Below are positions 7,347 through 15,112 of a DNA stretch of 18,985 nucleotides, in pieces (positions within the stretch are counted from its first letter, which is position 1; every line of letters begins with the position of its first letter). Source of the DNA: an uncultured Dysgonomonas sp. (lineage in GTDB: Bacteria; Bacteroidota; Bacteroidia; Bacteroidales; Dysgonomonadaceae); assembly GCA_937995835.1 (NCBI GenBank), contig CALKIV010000019.1, positions 1 to 18,985 on the forward strand. The letters are read 5' to 3'. A program made the translations under genes and the position numbers. Below the pieces are notes generated by a model. The model worked only from the letters and a program-made list of their open reading frames with translations. It was not told the origin of the DNA and searched no databases.

Positions 7347-8171
7347 TCAATGATGATAGTAGTAGTCATCATCCTTGTGGATAAGGATATCCACTGCTGT
7401 AGCACCTACTACCACTCCTACTGTGCCCAATACATACCAGCCAGTATTGTCAGGTCTTACGCATTGATAAAACATGTCACCTCGGTTTGCCATATCATTC
7501 GGAAGCTTATCTGGCTGAGTCTTTGTTTTAATGAGGCGAGTGACATAGAAGTTTGATCTATAGGCCTGAGCCTTTTGAGGTGTGTTGTACACGGTTATAT
7601 AGCTTCCAAAGCGTAGAGGAGTATTGTGATGCTCGAAGTTGATGTATTTCACATCTATCATCTGTAGGCTTTCACTTTGCATTTTTGCTTTCTGGTATTT
7701 ACTATCACTGATTTCATCGAACTTGGCAGCTAGTCTTAAGCCCTGATGAACCACTCTTGTTTTTGGGGGGATAAAATCAATGTGTTTTGGCAGATCTATA
7801 GTCCCATTATATATGGTCTGTGTATATGCTGTAATATCTCCATAAGTGACCGATTCGCCCACACCTGATTGATGAGCCTTGGATGTGGCGTAAGGATAGG
7901 CTATACCATCTAATATTAGGGCAGACTTGCTCCAGTCCACATACATCGGGACATCCAGTTTGTTATACACCGAAATCAAGATGGGTGCATCTTCACCCTT
8001 AAAGCTATGTGCAATCCACACAGAGTCGTTCTCGAAGAAAAAGTCTCCATTGTCTACTTTCTCCACATTTGGTTCTTCTACATTCAATGTCGAGTAGAAG
8101 TACGTTGCTGTACATGAAGGGGTGATCAGAATACTAGCAACTAGCAAAATATTGATTATACCTTTCTTCAT
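7347..8171 (-). CDS. Putative lipoprotein of unknown function
   Basis: A 274-residue protein I cannot assign to a family. Residues 1-19 form a lipoprotein signal peptide (MKK start, hydrophobic core, ITPS before Cys20). Residues +2 and onward (TATYFY) show no acidic surface-export signal, so a periplasm-facing lipoprotein is the simplest inference. The body is soluble and rich in beta-prone, aromatic segments such as DFFFENDSVWIAHSF and LDVPMYVDWSKSALILDG. That second stretch reads like a domain in which protein backbone and solvent-exposed charged groups alternate, but I name no domain. Near the C-terminus is one hydrophobic glycine/valine stretch (WYVLGTVGVVVGATAVDIL), then an Asp/Tyr/His-rich tail (HKDDDYYYHH). 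The gene is alone on its strand: the rlmI terminator lies upstream, and a shared terminator with kdtA lies downstream. Real gene likely; function unknown. Confidence 0.85.
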   Translation of the reverse strand: MKKGIINILLVASILITPSCTATYFYSTLNVEEPNVEKVDNGDFFFENDSVWIAHSFKGEDAPILISVYNKLDVPMYVDWSKSALILDGIAYPYATSKAHQSGVGESVTYGDITAYTQTIYNGTIDLPKHIDFIPPKTRVVHQGLRLAAKFDEISDSKYQKAKMQSESLQMIDVKYINFEHHNTPLRFGSYITVYNTPQKAQAYRSNFYVTRLIKTKTQPDKLPNDMANRGDMFYQCVRPDNTGWYVLGTVGVVVGATAVDILIHKDDDYYYHH

Positions 8172-8324
8172 AATTATTAAGAGTTTGATTTGATTTTCAA
8201 GATAATAAATTTATCTATAAGGTTCCATTTTTTCATTTTAAATGATTTTGTAATGAGAGTCTTAGCTATGATATTCTTTAAATATTTCATTCATAATCGT
8301 GTCTGCAGTAGTTTATGGCAAAGA

Positions 8325-8350
8325 AAAAGCACCTGTAACAAGGTGCTTTT
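8325..8350 (-). terminator. Intrinsic terminator of the rlmI-like gene
   Basis: A 10-bp perfect stem (AAAAGCACCT at 8325-8334 paired with AGGTGCTTTT at 8341-8350) with a 6-nt loop. Read on the minus strand it is followed by TTTTTCTTTG. It lies 22 nt past the stop of the methyltransferase gene and isolates it from the lipoprotein gene downstream. Confidence 0.85.
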
Positions 8351-8372
8351 GTATAAATATTTCGATAGAGTT

Positions 8373-9560
8373 TTATTCAACATATAGTACCAAGCCTTTG
8401 AGGTACTCTCCCTCAGGATGATAAATATTGATAGGGTGATCAGCTGGTTGCGACAGTTGATGCAAAATCTTCACTGTACGTCCCGAAATAGCAGCAGCGC
8501 TAAACACAGCCAGACGGAATTGATCCTTGCTAATAGCCTGTGAACAAGAGAAGGTGAAGAGAATACCTCCTTTTTCTATTTTGCGCAACGCAGCTAGATT
8601 GATTCTCTTATAACCATTCAAGGCATTTTTGATTGCTCCTCGGTGTTTGGCGAAGGCCGGAGGGTCTAACACCATAAGGTCGTATTTGTTTTCATCTATT
8701 GCGCTTAGGAATTTAAAAGCATCCTCTGCAAAAGATTCGTGTCTGTTGTCGCCCGGGAAGTTAAGCTCCACATTGTCGTTGGCCAATTTCACAGCACGTG
8801 ACGAACTGTCGACAGAGTGAACACATTTAGCCTCTCCACGCATAGCGTAGAAAGAGAAGCCACCGGTGTAGCAGAACATATTTAAGACTGATCGCCCTTT
8901 GGCATATTTTTCCAAAAGCGCACGATTATCTCGTTGGTCAACGAAGAATCCCGTTTTTTGACCCCTTGTCCAGTCTGAAACAAATTTTAGTCCATTCTCT
9001 TTCGAAACCACGTTTTCATCGTATGCTCCGATGAGATAGCCATCTTCTGCACCCAGTTCGGCCTTATAAGGCAAGGTGGTTTCAGACTTATAATATACAT
9101 TTTTGATTATTCCTTCAGAGATAGCCGGAAGCAAATCTGCAATGATTTTTCTCGATTCGTGCATCCCCACAGAGTGAGCTTGTACCACTGCTGTATTGGC
9201 GTATACATCGATGATTAGCCCCGGAAGGTTATCTCCCTCGCCAAAGACGAGACGATATGAGTTATTCTCCTCCGTGATTAGTCCGATTGATTTTCGGTGA
9301 CAATAAGCAGCAGTAAGTTTTTCTTCCCAAAACTGCTCGTTTATTTCTCTTTTTTCGAAGGAAAGGACTCTGACAGCAATACTGCCTATCTGGTAGTGAC
9401 CAACAGCTATAAACTCGTCAGAATGCGAATAGATAGCAACTATCTCTCCTTCTTCAATACCCTTATCGGTCTTTGCTATTGCTCCCGAAAAAACCCAAGG
9501 ATGAAAGCGACGCAAAGAGTCTTCTTTCTTGGGTTTCAGTGTTATCTTTTTATACTCCAT
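8373..9560 (-). CDS. rlmI: 23S rRNA (cytosine-C5)-methyltransferase, RlmI-like
   Basis: A 395-residue protein of the RlmI type. In E. coli this enzyme uses S-adenosylmethionine to methylate C5 of C1962 in 23S rRNA. The N-terminal part (about 1-75) has the PUA-like start seen in the family (RRFHPWVFSGAI at 17-28). The middle domain ends with QKTGFFVDQRDNR (201-213). The SAM-binding motif is VLNMFCYTGGFSFYA (225-239), followed by the acidic residue in SVDSS (249-253). LDPPAFAKHR (298-307) and FTFSCSQ (336-342), with the candidate catalytic Cys at 339, complete the active site. Length and motif order are normal. It is transcribed alone, with a candidate -7 box at 9586-9593 and its own terminator. 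The family is firm; the exact target base is inferred from the family. Confidence 0.93.
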   Translation of the reverse strand: MEYKKITLKPKKEDSLRRFHPWVFSGAIAKTDKGIEEGEIVAIYSHSDEFIAVGHYQIGSIAVRVLSFEKREINEQFWEEKLTAAYCHRKSIGLITEENNSYRLVFGEGDNLPGLIIDVYANTAVVQAHSVGMHESRKIIADLLPAISEGIIKNVYYKSETTLPYKAELGAEDGYLIGAYDENVVSKENGLKFVSDWTRGQKTGFFVDQRDNRALLEKYAKGRSVLNMFCYTGGFSFYAMRGEAKCVHSVDSSSRAVKLANDNVELNFPGDNRHESFAEDAFKFLSAIDENKYDLMVLDPPAFAKHRGAIKNALNGYKRINLAALRKIEKGGILFTFSCSQAISKDQFRLAVFSAAAISGRTVKILHQLSQPADHPINIYHPEGEYLKGLVLYVE

Positions 9561-9585
9561 CTAAATCATTAATTTCTTAGAATGA

Positions 9586-9593
9586 CAAAATTA
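9586..9593 (-). promoter_or_regulatory. rlmI: Candidate -7 promoter element of the rlmI-like gene
   Basis: Read on the minus strand this is TAATTTTG, a full match to the Bacteroides TAnnTTTG -7 element. It is 25 nt upstream of the ATG at 9560. No clear TTTG -33 element stands at the expected distance, so this is only a candidate. Confidence 0.4.
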
Positions 9594-9621
9594 AGATATT
9601 ATCTGAAAGGATAATAAAAAA

Positions 9622-9655
9622 AGACTCTCTATTGTCAACCAACAATAGAGAGTCT
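9622..9655 (-). terminator. Intrinsic terminator of the TonB-dependent receptor gene
   Basis: A perfect 14-bp stem (AGACTCTCTATTGT at 9622-9635 paired with ACAATAGAGAGTCT at 9642-9655) with a 6-nt loop. On the minus strand it runs into seven T. It sits 24 nt after the receptor stop codon; the plus-strand side has no T tract. Confidence 0.93.
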
Positions 9656-9679
9656 CATTCATTTTAGATTAGTGTAAGA

Positions 9680-12127
9680 TCAAAAAGCTATTTTTAGTGC
9701 TCCTCCAAATGTTGCTGGAAGTGCACGTTGACCATAATATCTAAGCTTTTCGTCTGTTCCTGAGCTAAATTGGAAAGCATGGTATCTGCGATCCAAAATA
9801 TTTTTACCCCAAGCTTCGATGGTGAAAATGCCTTTCTGAATTTGCAATTTGGCATTCACTGTTCCATAAAAACCTTGAGATTGTGTATTTGCTTCGTTCC
9901 AATAAATTTTTCCTACTCCTGCATAGTTGCAGTCAAGGGTGATTTTGTCGAAGAACGATTTTCCTTTACCGTCTATTTCCACTGTTCCACCCACGCTAAA
10001 TGTTGAGCGGGGAGCAAAAGGGATCTTATTGCCAGAGTAGTCCACTTCTACGTTTTCCATCTTGCCTGTTGTTTCGTTCTTTCTTTTTTCGGTAGTCTTG
10101 TAATCTTTAAATTCTGCATCAGCAAAACCATAAGTTCCATAAAGGAAGAATCCGTTGCAAGGGCGTACTCTCATGCTAAGCTCTCCTCCCATACTTCTGG
10201 CTTTTCCTCCGTTGACGATTGAACGACCTCCCATTTCAGCGACGAATTTGGTTAGCTGAACATCTTTGATGTCTACATAAAACAGTGAGAAGTTAGTGGT
10301 CAATATATTCTTAATGATTGAAACTTCGCTTCCAAACTCATAGTTCCAGCTATATTCAGGCTTGTAAGTGATCATCTTTTCTACATCCATTTCTGGCATT
10401 TGAGGAATTGGAACAGTAACTGTTGGAGGCATAGGTAGTTCTTTCATCACTCTTCCTAGCTCTTGCATTAGTTGTCCTTGTATAGCATTTTGCAGAATGT
10501 CAGCAAAACCTTGAATATTGTGTCCTCCTGTTTTATATCCCTTAGATGCAGAAAGATAGAAGTGAGTACCATGATCCACCTCGTATTTCGTTACGAAACG
10601 TGGAAGCAGTTCTAGAAAGTCTTTATCCACCTTGCCGGCTACACTTGAGGCTGCTGACATTGGGTAAGACTTACCTCCTAGCATTGGAGGAAGAACCATG
10701 TTCATCGTTCCTTTTTGTAGGTAAGAATGATAGTCTAATTTCGTTTTTTCATAATCTAATCTAAGGCCAACAGTTGCCGACAGTCCTTTAGTGAATAGAT
10801 TATTATAAGTTGACTGATGAAATGCTGCAAGACCATAAGTCGGTTGTTTGAAGTTCCCATCCAAAGGGAGGGATGTTTCGTCAGACGTATAATCAATTTG
10901 TTTGAGCATCTCTTTTACTCTGTCGGGTATTTTGTCATTTGTCATTATCCCTGCCATCATTCCTTTGCTCATATTGCTCAAAAGATGCTCTTGGATACCA
11001 TCTTCCATCATATATACAGGAGGAGTGGTATGCAAGTAGTCATAGAACCCATAGAGACCACCCGACCATTGATAGTTGGATGTATTAGATGACTTGATTG
11101 TAAACTCTTGACTTAGTGAGTTTTGTTTCTGACGCTGATTGATTTGGAAATAAGATTTAGAAGTGTAATCCTGATCCATATTCATGTCATCGTTCAGGTA
11201 TTGATAGCCTGTCACAGAGTTTATCTCATATCCGTCTCCACTATATTTGAAAGTCAATCCATTAGTAGAGAGTTTTCTTTTGTAGTAAGCATCAGAGTTG
11301 AAATCAATTTTTCCAAGTTCTATATCCTCGTATGGAAAAGCTCCTTGATTGAGTAAGTCTAGGCTAGTAGTCAGATTCATCGATAGATTGGGCTGGATGT
11401 TCCATGCATATTTTACACGGAAGCCACCATTGTCCATATCGTCTATCTTTTGTCCGTTATATTCGTTTCGGTAATAGCCATCGTGTCTTTTATAATATCC
11501 ACTAACAGCTATTCCCATATTGTCGTTTAGCTTGCTATAATGAGAAGCATTAACGTTAAATAAGCCATAGCTACCACCTCCGATGCTGGCTCTAGTTCCT
11601 TGGTAGTCTAATGGAGAATACGTATATACATTTAATATTCCTCCCATAGCATTACGTCCATAGAGGGTTCCTTGTGTTCCTCTAAGAACTTCCACACGTT
11701 GAATGTCATACAGCTCGGTGTCGAATGATGTGGTGTTGAAGTAAGGCATGTTGTCCACATACATACTCACTGTCTGATTTCCTGATCTAGCGCCTACTCC
11801 TCTGATGTAGAGCGGAGCAGTCATCCGTGAACCATAGTTAGCAGCAAAGTAGTTCGGCACTATGGCACTCAAATCTTTTAGAGAGGTGATTTGCAAAGCC
11901 TCTAGATTTTTTTGCGAGAACACAGAAACGGAAGCTGGAAGAAATCGTAGTGAGTTTGTCTCTTTGATGGTAGACAAGATCACGATATCTTTCAAAAATT
12001 CAGTATAAAGTGTGTCTTTTTGAATATTACCTGCATCCTTCAAATCTGAAGGCGTATTTCCATAGATTAAACAAGGTAGAAGTAATAAGAATGATAAAAG
12101 TGCAATAAATTTGTTTTTACAACTCAT
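9680..12127 (-). CDS. TonB-dependent outer-membrane receptor with Met-rich loops
   Basis: An 815-residue receptor that should import a bound ligand across the outer membrane with energy from TonB. Residues 1-23 are a signal peptide. A TonB-box-like segment, KDIVILSTIKE (46-56), precedes the plug domain at about 60-170, which contains LYIRGVGARSGNQTVSMYVD (106-125), IQRVEVLRGTQGTLYGRNA (142-160) and GGILNVYT (162-169). The rest alternates in the manner of a 22-strand barrel and ends in aromatic-terminated ALKIAF (810-815). It lacks the N-terminal carboxypeptidase-like domain of SusC proteins, and no SusD gene is adjacent, so it looks more like a metal, siderophore or cofactor receptor. Three predicted outer loops (371-410, 475-490, 554-585) are unusually rich in Met. 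It is a single-gene unit with its own promoter region and terminator. Ligand unknown. Confidence 0.94.
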   Translation of the reverse strand: MSCKNKFIALLSFLLLLPCLIYGNTPSDLKDAGNIQKDTLYTEFLKDIVILSTIKETNSLRFLPASVSVFSQKNLEALQITSLKDLSAIVPNYFAANYGSRMTAPLYIRGVGARSGNQTVSMYVDNMPYFNTTSFDTELYDIQRVEVLRGTQGTLYGRNAMGGILNVYTYSPLDYQGTRASIGGGSYGLFNVNASHYSKLNDNMGIAVSGYYKRHDGYYRNEYNGQKIDDMDNGGFRVKYAWNIQPNLSMNLTTSLDLLNQGAFPYEDIELGKIDFNSDAYYKRKLSTNGLTFKYSGDGYEINSVTGYQYLNDDMNMDQDYTSKSYFQINQRQKQNSLSQEFTIKSSNTSNYQWSGGLYGFYDYLHTTPPVYMMEDGIQEHLLSNMSKGMMAGIMTNDKIPDRVKEMLKQIDYTSDETSLPLDGNFKQPTYGLAAFHQSTYNNLFTKGLSATVGLRLDYEKTKLDYHSYLQKGTMNMVLPPMLGGKSYPMSAASSVAGKVDKDFLELLPRFVTKYEVDHGTHFYLSASKGYKTGGHNIQGFADILQNAIQGQLMQELGRVMKELPMPPTVTVPIPQMPEMDVEKMITYKPEYSWNYEFGSEVSIIKNILTTNFSLFYVDIKDVQLTKFVAEMGGRSIVNGGKARSMGGELSMRVRPCNGFFLYGTYGFADAEFKDYKTTEKRKNETTGKMENVEVDYSGNKIPFAPRSTFSVGGTVEIDGKGKSFFDKITLDCNYAGVGKIYWNEANTQSQGFYGTVNAKLQIQKGIFTIEAWGKNILDRRYHAFQFSSGTDEKLRYYGQRALPATFGGALKIAF

Positions 12128-12158
12128 AGATAGAATGATTAGTTTTCAGTTTATATTA

Positions 12159-12189
12159 CAAAGGAACAGCTATCAAGCTTAATTGTCAA
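12159..12189 (-). promoter_or_regulatory. Candidate promoter of the TonB-dependent receptor gene
   Basis: Read on the minus strand: TTG (12189-12187), 20 nt, then TTCCTTTG (12166-12159), which matches TAnnTTTG at 7 of 8 positions. The spacing fits the Bacteroides consensus of about 19-21 nt. A start site near 12152 would give a leader of about 25 nt. The -33 element is the last three bases of the inverted repeat at 12187-12208. Confidence 0.45.
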
Positions 12190-12208
12190 TCACTAGATGT
12201 AGTGATTG
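12187..12208. repeat. Inverted repeat, possible operator
   Basis: A perfect 9-bp inverted repeat (CAATCACTA, GATG, TAGTGATTG). It is not followed by a T tract on either strand, so it does not look like a terminator. It overlaps the -33 part of the candidate receptor promoter, which is where a dimeric repressor or activator could bind. Confidence 0.55.
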
Positions 12209-12341
12209 GAGCTCTTTGGAGAAGAATACATTAATAAGGATTTTTATTATACCCTTGAAGGCTCGGTTTTACGAAAACATGTTTTTCATTCTATTAATTT
12301 TCTCTATATTTATGATCTCAAACCATTAATATAGGCTGATT

Positions 12342-13403
12342 ATGAAAAAAATATCTTTCTATTTTTTGCTGATGTTTATTGTGCTTCTGGCGAATTCATG
12401 TGCCACCACTTCTACATTTATGATTGATGTACGGCACCCAGCATATGTAAAGTTCCCTGAAAACATTGTAAGCCTAGCCATTGTAGATAATGCAGGTGGG
12501 CGAATGACAGATAGCATCACACAGACACCCAATCCTGAGCAAGAATTATTGCTAAGCAGTATTGCTAAAGATGTACTGAGCCAGTCACTCTCGCAATTTT
12601 TGAATGAGGAGAAATATTTCAATGAAGTAAAAACCTATCCTGTTTTGCAGAGAAGTGATGAAGACTATGATAAGATGCATCCTTTAACTCCAAGTCAGAT
12701 TCAAAAGATAAGTAAAGAAGCAGATGCTGATGCAATTGTCTCTCTTGACTTGGTAAGAATGAAAGCAGGAAACACCACTAAAGATCTCGATGGAATGGGT
12801 GTACGAGTGAAGTATGCCAAGATGACCATCCTCTTTAGAATTTACGATGCTGAAGGAGTAGCCCTTGCCCCAGCTATGATGTCGCAAGACAGTACACTGT
12901 GGATATCTGATTCTCAAGATGAAATGGATATCAGTGTCTATCGAAATCTAGCTTTGACCATGTCTGAAGGAATGGTAAGGCAGATTGTTCCTTATTGGGA
13001 GAAACAAGAGAGAGTCATGTATACTGACGGTACCAACTTAATGAAGGAGGCTAAGAAACTAGCTACTGCAAACAATTGGGCAGAAGCTGCTAAGGTTTGG
13101 GGAGCCGCTTTTGAGAGAGAAGGATTGCATGATGATTATAAAGCGCGTATAGCATCTAATATTGCATTGGCAAATGAGAGTTTGCTTGATTTTACCAATG
13201 CTGTCACTTGGATTAATATTGCCAGTAGTTTCTCAGGAAAGAGTAAATATGGCGAAACCAACGAATATGTTACTTGGTATAAAGCCAAATTAATGGAGAG
13301 AGAACAAGGAAAACAAAAGTTGATGGAGCAATTAAGTTCTAACGAACCTTCGGAACCTATCGATGAAGTTGCGGAGGATGAAATATCCGAATCCAACGAA
13401 TAA
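12342..13403 (+). CDS. DUF6340-like lipoprotein with TPR-like C-terminal half
   Basis: A 353-residue protein. Residues 1-19 are a lipoprotein signal peptide (hydrophobic core ending LLANS before Cys20). The N-terminal half has an alpha/beta pattern, including VSLAIVDNAGG (43-53), a helical AKDVLSQSLSQFLNE block, and ADADAIVSLDLVRMKAG. The C-terminal half is helical, with TPR-like repeats around AKKLATANNWAEAAKVWGAA. The tail after about 335 is acidic and low complexity (EPIDEVAEDEISESNE). The overall order and size resemble Bacteroidota lipoproteins of the DUF6340 family; this is from memory and not verified by search. Function unknown. The phosphoethanolamine transferase frame opens 8 nt after the stop, so the two are either co-transcribed or separated by the hairpin at 13472-13494. 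Confidence 0.85.
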   Translation: MKKISFYFLLMFIVLLANSCATTSTFMIDVRHPAYVKFPENIVSLAIVDNAGGRMTDSITQTPNPEQELLLSSIAKDVLSQSLSQFLNEEKYFNEVKTYPVLQRSDEDYDKMHPLTPSQIQKISKEADADAIVSLDLVRMKAGNTTKDLDGMGVRVKYAKMTILFRIYDAEGVALAPAMMSQDSTLWISDSQDEMDISVYRNLALTMSEGMVRQIVPYWEKQERVMYTDGTNLMKEAKKLATANNWAEAAKVWGAAFEREGLHDDYKARIASNIALANESLLDFTNAVTWINIASSFSGKSKYGETNEYVTWYKAKLMEREQGKQKLMEQLSSNEPSEPIDEVAEDEISESNE

Positions 13404-13411
13404 GTATAGCG

Positions 13412-15073
13412 ATGAAGATATTCTCTTCGATTAACGATCAATTCGTTAAAATAGGCTTGACAAAGAAAAATATGCTCCACTATCGGTGGAGCATTCTTTT
13501 ATTCACCTTTCTGCTTTCTGTTTTTGTCTTTTCTCTATCTCAGCACATCAATTTGTTTTTTTCACTTCTGAATATTCTCTTTATTTTTTTTGTACTGATA
13601 TTAGTCGCAAAAATAAAGATTAAGTTGTTGAGAGTTTTTTTTCATAGTCTTGTTGTTGTGCTTCTTTCCTTAAACCTCACTTTTTCCATAGCTTTTTCTG
13701 TTCCTCTTAGTTTAGGAAATCTAGCTTCTATTTTAGAAACCAACTTTTCGGAGATAATAGCTTTCGATTGGAGAATTTACCTCTTAGGTGGCCTTTGCTT
13801 GTTAGTAACAACTATTTTATCTCAAAAGTCAATATATGAGTTGAAATCGAAGTTTTCAGGAGGTCGAGTGGGGGTATCACTTCTTGCTTTAGTCGTATTT
13901 GTTAACATCTTTGCTGTTTCGATTCCCGTTTGGAGAAATTATGACTTCTTCAAGGGATACCGAAAAGACTTGCAAGAGATGCCTGTGCAGTCGATTTATG
14001 CCTTTTCATCGCTTCGTTTACCTTTGTTATATGGCGATGTTTTTGGACTAGCTGTGTATTCTATCGAGAAAATGGATTCACACAGGTTTAAAAACAGAGA
14101 GAAAAATTTACCTGAAGGAGTATTTTTCAGTGAAGAGAAAAAATCGATTTCAAAAATTTACTTAGTGATAGGAGAAAGTGCTTGGCGCGAAAAAATGTCT
14201 CTTTATGGAAATTCAATTCCTACCACTCCTTTTCTTAATTCTCTGAAAAGAATTGATTCTTCTGCTATTTCTTATTATAAGGCAATCTCCATCGCAAATA
14301 TGACAAGAGATGCTGTCCGTTTTTCCCTTTCCTTCGCCAATCCTCGCAACCGTGACGCTTTCTGGTCGGAGAAGAATGTCGTTGAAATGGCTAAAAGTGC
14401 AGGATACGGCACCTCATGGCTTTCCAATCAAGGACAAGCTGGCATCTATGATAACTATCCTTCCTATATTGCCCGTTCATCGGATCAGGTGTACTTTGAG
14501 AAGTCGCTCGTTAAAGATGATCTTGATTTGCTCACGGAGCTCGAAAGAAGTGTAAATAATGAAGAAAAGCAATTTGTGGCGCTACATCTGATGGGAAGTC
14601 ATTTCCCTTACTCTGATAGGTATGATGAGGTAGATCGTGCCTATTTATCGACTTTTCCTTTGGCTACAGCCTATGAAATGAGTATCCATCATACCGATCG
14701 ATTGCTGAAAAGGCTTTATGATTATACCATAAATATGGACACAAATTCTATTATTGTGTACTATTCAGATCATGGAGCATCACCTGAAAGAGGAATACAT
14801 GGTTTGAAAGGCTTTCATGCTTCTGAATACGAGATCCCTCTCTTAATTTTTAAGAACAATGTAGAAGTGGATATAGACTCTATCATTTCACAATACCTAT
14901 CTGTAAACGACGATCAATACGTCAATAGCAGCAATCTAATATATATATTGTCTGAAATAATGGGATATGATATTTCTTCCGAAGTAAAGTCTTCTGCAGT
15001 CAGCCGCAGTAACGAAATTATGCTTGTGGATGGTAGTTTGGTAGATTATGAATCTTTGAAAGATGAAAAGTAA
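13412..15073 (+). CDS. EptA-like phosphoethanolamine transferase (membrane-bound sulfatase-fold enzyme)
   Basis: Up to 553 residues. Five membrane helices are visible at about 26-45, 47-67, 70-95, 122-137 and 153-173, followed by a periplasmic sulfatase-fold domain, the layout of EptA/MCR enzymes. Likely metal and catalytic residues are Glu255 (LVIGESAW), nucleophile Thr298 (IANMTRDAVRFSLSF), His397 (LHLMGSHFPY), Asp453-His454 (YYSDHGASPERG) and His469 (KGFHASEYEIP). Family members transfer phosphoethanolamine from phosphatidylethanolamine to lipid A, core sugars or other glycans outside the inner membrane; the acceptor here is not known. Two starts are possible. ATG 13412 lies 8 nt after the previous gene. 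ATG 13472 (residue 21) lies just before the first helix, inside a terminator-like hairpin. It converges on rsmE with 39 nt between stops. Confidence 0.9.
   Translation: MKIFSSINDQFVKIGLTKKNMLHYRWSILLFTFLLSVFVFSLSQHINLFFSLLNILFIFFVLILVAKIKIKLLRVFFHSLVVVLLSLNLTFSIAFSVPLSLGNLASILETNFSEIIAFDWRIYLLGGLCLLVTTILSQKSIYELKSKFSGGRVGVSLLALVVFVNIFAVSIPVWRNYDFFKGYRKDLQEMPVQSIYAFSSLRLPLLYGDVFGLAVYSIEKMDSHRFKNREKNLPEGVFFSEEKKSISKIYLVIGESAWREKMSLYGNSIPTTPFLNSLKRIDSSAISYYKAISIANMTRDAVRFSLSFANPRNRDAFWSEKNVVEMAKSAGYGTSWLSNQGQAGIYDNYPSYIARSSDQVYFEKSLVKDDLDLLTELERSVNNEEKQFVALHLMGSHFPYSDRYDEVDRAYLSTFPLATAYEMSIHHTDRLLKRLYDYTINMDTNSIIVYYSDHGASPERGIHGLKGFHASEYEIPLLIFKNNVEVDIDSIISQYLSVNDDQYVNSSNLIYILSEIMGYDISSEVKSSAVSRSNEIMLVDGSLVDYESLKDEK
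13431..13449 (+). repeat. Short inverted repeat in the 5' end of the EptA-like gene
   Basis: A perfect 7-bp inverted repeat, TTAACGA - TCAAT - TCGTTAA, 19 nt after the first possible start codon. It may be a weak RNA hairpin or a protein site. It lies 22 nt before the stronger hairpin at 13472-13494. Confidence 0.4.
13472..13502 (+). terminator. Terminator- or attenuator-like hairpin at the EptA-like gene start
   Basis: ATGCTCCAC (13472-13480) pairs perfectly with GTGGAGCAT (13486-13494) over a 5-nt loop, followed by TCTTTTAT. Five A lie just upstream (13466-13470). The hairpin begins 68 nt after the lipoprotein stop codon and includes the second possible start codon of the transferase gene. 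It could end part of the upstream transcript or hide that start codon. Confidence 0.5.
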
Positions 15074-15112
15074 TAGAATCTACTGATTTATCGAGGATAT
15101 CAAGAAAGTGGC

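Larger units (their letters stand above)
12128..12341. promoter_or_regulatory. Divergent promoter region between receptor and lipoprotein genes
   Basis: A 214-nt region from which the receptor gene reads left and the DUF6340-like gene reads right. It holds the inverted repeat and the candidate receptor promoter listed separately. On the plus strand, TATATTTA (12305-12312) matches the -7 element at 7 of 8 positions, 29 nt before the ATG at 12342. Its -33 partner is poor (TTTT at 12282-12285, 19-nt spacing). No Fur-box-like sequence is visible. Confidence 0.5.

Noticed and set aside
9680..12127. SusC-type glycan receptor
   Set aside because: No N-terminal carboxypeptidase-like domain and no SusD gene adjacent. 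Plug and barrel fit the shorter TonB-dependent receptor type.
12187..12208. Inverted repeat as a terminator or Fur box
   Set aside because: No T tract on either side, and the sequence does not resemble the GATAATGATAATCATTATC Fur consensus.
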